Positions 6,385 through 8,768 of a DNA stretch of 8,768 nucleotides are shown here, piece by piece. The stretch lies in NCBI GenBank assembly GCA_050011095.1, contig JBEKJU010000144.1:1-8768 (forward strand). Reading direction: 5' to 3'. Source of the stretch: JBEKJU01 sp050011095 (GTDB lineage Bacteria; Desulfobacterota; Syntrophorhabdia; Syntrophorhabdales; WCHB1-27). The position numbers were made by a program, and so were the translations under genes. Below the pieces are notes generated by a model that was not told the DNA's origin, did no database searches, and saw nothing but the letters and a program-made list of their open reading frames with translations. The stretch's first letter is position 1; every line of letters starts with the position of its first letter.

Positions 6385-8768
6385 GGGCGGCGAGGCACCA
6401 TCGTGTTCGGCGATGGTTGCAGAGGCTTCTTGCCCTGCAGATGTCGCATCCCCTGACCGCGCTCGCCTTTTGGGTGGCCCTGGCTGTCGCTTCGGTGGTC
6501 TTTACGGCGGGGCATCTCAGCTTCCAGGCGAGCCAGCAGTCCCTCATCTCCCCGAGCAATCGACTGATGCGGCTTCTCAAAATGGCCGACCGGTTTTCAG
6601 ACCTGGACGGCTTCGTTGTGGCCATCGAAAATCGCAATACCCGACGAACCCTGGAATTCGTCCGACAGCTCGCCCCGAGGCTGGAAGGAGACCACGAGCA
6701 CTATGACCAGGTCTTTTACCGGGTCGATCCCGCGCGGCTTAGACCCTGGGCCCTCCTCTACCTCGACGAGAAGGACCTCCTTTCCCTGCGGGACAGCCTC
6801 CGCGAGCACGGCTCCTTCATCCGGGATTTTGCCCGCTCGCCGAGCCTGGCGGCCTTTTTCGAGGAGGTCAACGACCAGATGGCCGCAAGTATGGTGGGGG
6901 AGCTCTTCACGGGCTTTCTCAACGAGGGCAACAAGGCGGCCAAGAAAAATCCCATGGACCTCGGCTTTTTGGTCCAGACCCTTCGCCAGATGAAAATGGC
7001 GATGGAAGGCCCTTCGGCCTTTGCCTCCCCGTGGCGCTCCTTCTTTAAAGAGGGTCCGGGGGAGGAGGATGAAGAGGGCTATTTCTGGACCGAGAATAAG
7101 CGGTATCTCCTCGTTTTAGTGACGCCGAACCTGAAGGGCGAGGGTTTCTCAAAGGGGCAGCAGGCCCTCGCGGCCCTCAGGCAGACCGTGGCGTCGGTAA
7201 AGGCCGACTTTCGCGATATCGACGCGGGTGTGACCGGCCAGAAGGCGCTGGACGAGGACGAGAAGGACTTGGCCCTCAAGGACATCGGCCTTGCCACGTC
7301 CCTTTCGCTCATCGGCCTCGCTGCGCTCCTCATCACTTTCTGGCGCGGGATAAGGAGGCCCCTGCTCGCGGTGGCCGTCCTCGTCGTAGCCCTCTGCGTG
7401 ACCTTCGGTCTAACGACGCTCTTCATCGGCCACCTCAACATCCTCTCAGTGACATTTGCGCCCATGCTCCTCGGACTGGGGATCGACTACGCCGTCCACT
7501 GGTTTGCCCGCTATAGCGAGGAGCGCCATCGCTCCCTTGCCTCGACGAAGGAGGCCCTCGCCTCGACGATGGAGAAGGTGGGTCCCGCGATCCTTCTCGC
7601 GGGCCTGAGTGCCTCCCTTTCCTTTTTCCCCCTTGTTCTCACCGGGTTCAAGGGGCTGTCGGAGCTGGGCCTCATCTGCAGCATGGGACTTGCCGTGGCC
7701 ACAGCCGCGACCCTCTTCCTTTTGCCCACGCTCATCCTGCTCCTGGGCCGGTTCAGGATCCGAATGGTGCGGAAACCCGTAACCGACGATATAAAGCCGC
7801 TCTTCAGAAACACGAAGCGACGCGACCTTCTTCTGTTGGCCATCGCCGTATGCGTCTCCGCCCTCTCCCTCGGGGGGGCGCTCAAGGTCAAATTCGATCT
7901 GAATATGCTGCACCTCCAATCGAGGAGCGCCGAGTCCGTGATCTGGGAGAACAAGCTGATCGAGGGCTCCAGGTATGCGAGCATCTACGGCGTCCTCTTT
8001 GCCCATTCGTTTCGGGAGATAGATGAGAAGACGAAGGCCGCGGAGCGGCTCCCCACCGTCTCGAAGGTAAACAGCATCAGGAGCGTGCTCCCCACCGATC
8101 AGGAGCACAAGATTCTCCTTCTTCGGGAGATGAAGCCCCTCCTCGGGGATGTCAGGCACGTCCCGGTCCCGTCCGAGCCCGTCGACATCGACCGGATCGA
8201 CAAGGTATTCTCGCGAATCCGCTTCAAAATGCTCGGCCCGTCCGAATGGGGCGAGGCCAGGCCGCTTTTCGCGCAGATGCAGGAGGTGCGGAGACTGATC
8301 GACGCCGTCAGGCACGACTTCGCCTCTATCCCGCAAATGAAGCTGCATGATCGCCTGAAGAGGTTCGAGAACCTGATGATCGGCGATCTCAATGACAAGC
8401 TCTCACTTCTCCACGAAAACATGGAGACGAGGCCCCTCGAACCCCGGGATCTGCCCCGGCCGCTGGCTGACCGGTTCGTCGGGCCCGACAACCTCTACCT
8501 GCTTCGCATCTTCCCCGCCGGCAACGTCTGGGACCCGCAGTTCCTCGGGGCCTTCGTCCGGGACCTCAGGTCAATCGATCCTGACGTCACCGGCGACCCC
8601 GTCACCCTCTATGTATTTACGAAGGCCTTTCGCGACGCCTGTGTGAAGGCCGCCCTCTACGCCGTGGTCTTCATCGTGATCTTTCTCGCCCTCGCCCTCA
8701 GGAGCCCGGTCTCGATCCTTGCCGCCCTCACGCCGCTCGTCCTGGGCACCCTCTGGACCTTCGGCCTG
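6381..8768 (+). CDS. MMPL/RND-family transporter, HpnN-like (3' end cut off)
   Basis: 796 codons are open to the right edge with no stop, so the C-terminus is missing (HpnN-type proteins are about 870 residues). The order is typical of RND exporters. TM1 is at about 25-45, followed by a large periplasmic domain to about 300. Next comes a block of TM segments (302-321, 327-348, 353-378, 400-422, 429-457) and TM7 at 481-500. A second periplasmic domain begins with the conserved DLNMLHL-type stretch, and further TM segments start at about 753 and 777. TM4 carries GLGIDYAVHWFARYSEE (366-382), whose D369-Y370 matches the proton-relay motif of MMPL proteins. HpnN moves hopanoids to the outer membrane in other bacteria, so a lipid cargo is plausible. 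GTG 6381 overlaps the TolC stop as GTGA with GAGGAG at 6372-6377; ATG 6441 is possible but has a poor ribosome site. Confidence 0.92.
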   Translation, partial: MRAARHHRVRRWLQRLLALQMSHPLTALAFWVALAVASVVFTAGHLSFQASQQSLISPSNRLMRLLKMADRFSDLDGFVVAIENRNTRRTLEFVRQLAPRLEGDHEHYDQVFYRVDPARLRPWALLYLDEKDLLSLRDSLREHGSFIRDFARSPSLAAFFEEVNDQMAASMVGELFTGFLNEGNKAAKKNPMDLGFLVQTLRQMKMAMEGPSAFASPWRSFFKEGPGEEDEEGYFWTENKRYLLVLVTPNLKGEGFSKGQQALAALRQTVASVKADFRDIDAGVTGQKALDEDEKDLALKDIGLATSLSLIGLAALLITFWRGIRRPLLAVAVLVVALCVTFGLTTLFIGHLNILSVTFAPMLLGLGIDYAVHWFARYSEERHRSLASTKEALASTMEKVGPAILLAGLSASLSFFPLVLTGFKGLSELGLICSMGLAVATAATLFLLPTLILLLGRFRIRMVRKPVTDDIKPLFRNTKRRDLLLLAIAVCVSALSLGGALKVKFDLNMLHLQSRSAESVIWENKLIEGSRYASIYGVLFAHSFREIDEKTKAAERLPTVSKVNSIRSVLPTDQEHKILLLREMKPLLGDVRHVPVPSEPVDIDRIDKVFSRIRFKMLGPSEWGEARPLFAQMQEVRRLIDAVRHDFASIPQMKLHDRLKRFENLMIGDLNDKLSLLHENMETRPLEPRDLPRPLADRFVGPDNLYLLRIFPAGNVWDPQFLGAFVRDLRSIDPDVTGDPVTLYVFTKAFRDACVKAALYAVVFIVIFLALALRSPVSILAALTPLVLGTLWTFGL

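Noticed and set aside
7446..8348. 300-codon open frame on the - strand opposite the MMPL gene
   Set aside because: The + strand encodes conserved MMPL motifs and membrane segments throughout. The antisense translation is a charged, low-complexity shadow.
1..8768. CRISPR arrays, tRNA or rRNA genes, insertion sequences
   Set aside because: No regularly spaced repeats, tRNA-like cloverleaf or T-loop sequence, rRNA signature or transposase-like protein was seen on either strand.

Overview
The window suggests a GC-rich (roughly 60% by eye) Gram-negative bacterium. An outer-membrane TolC-family channel and an RND/MMPL exporter imply two membranes. The proteins are bacterial in type, with GTG starts, overlapping genes and Shine-Dalgarno sites. 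The mix of an archaeal/actinobacterial-type inositol-phosphate synthase with hopanoid-transporter-like membrane proteins would fit a Desulfobacterota-like or other deep Gram-negative lineage. That placement is a guess; no marker gene is present.

Layout: bases 1-404 contain no convincing gene. They hold an intrinsic terminator for something upstream (72-97), an AT-rich stretch with two dyads (151-164, 205-220), a nested inverted repeat built around a perfect 20-bp palindrome (245-302), and a sigma70-like promoter that sits almost on the first start codon (367-395). From 405 to the right edge everything runs on the + strand in one tight cluster: inositol-1-phosphate synthase (405-1580), HAD-family hydrolase (1607-2305), sugar-phosphate-type nucleotidyltransferase (2302-3021), ATP-grasp enzyme (3018-3821), a possible 35-residue small ORF (3828-3935), flippase-like LPG-synthase-TM-family membrane protein (3932-4978), TolC-family outer-membrane protein (4972-6384) and an HpnN-like MMPL/RND transporter cut by the window edge (6381-8768). 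Five junctions overlap by 4 or 7 bases, counting the small ORF, so one polycistronic, translationally coupled unit is likely.

Working model (inference): the first enzyme makes inositol phosphate from glucose-6-phosphate. The HAD protein, nucleotidyltransferase and ATP-grasp enzyme then modify it (dephosphorylation, activation as an NDP-inositol, phosphorylation or ligation). The three envelope proteins move the product, probably a lipid or lipid-linked headgroup, across the inner membrane and towards the outer membrane. No CDP-alcohol phosphotransferase, glycosyltransferase or hopanoid-biosynthesis enzyme is visible, so the final product is unknown. This combination of cyclitol synthesis with dedicated export genes is the most interesting aspect of the window.
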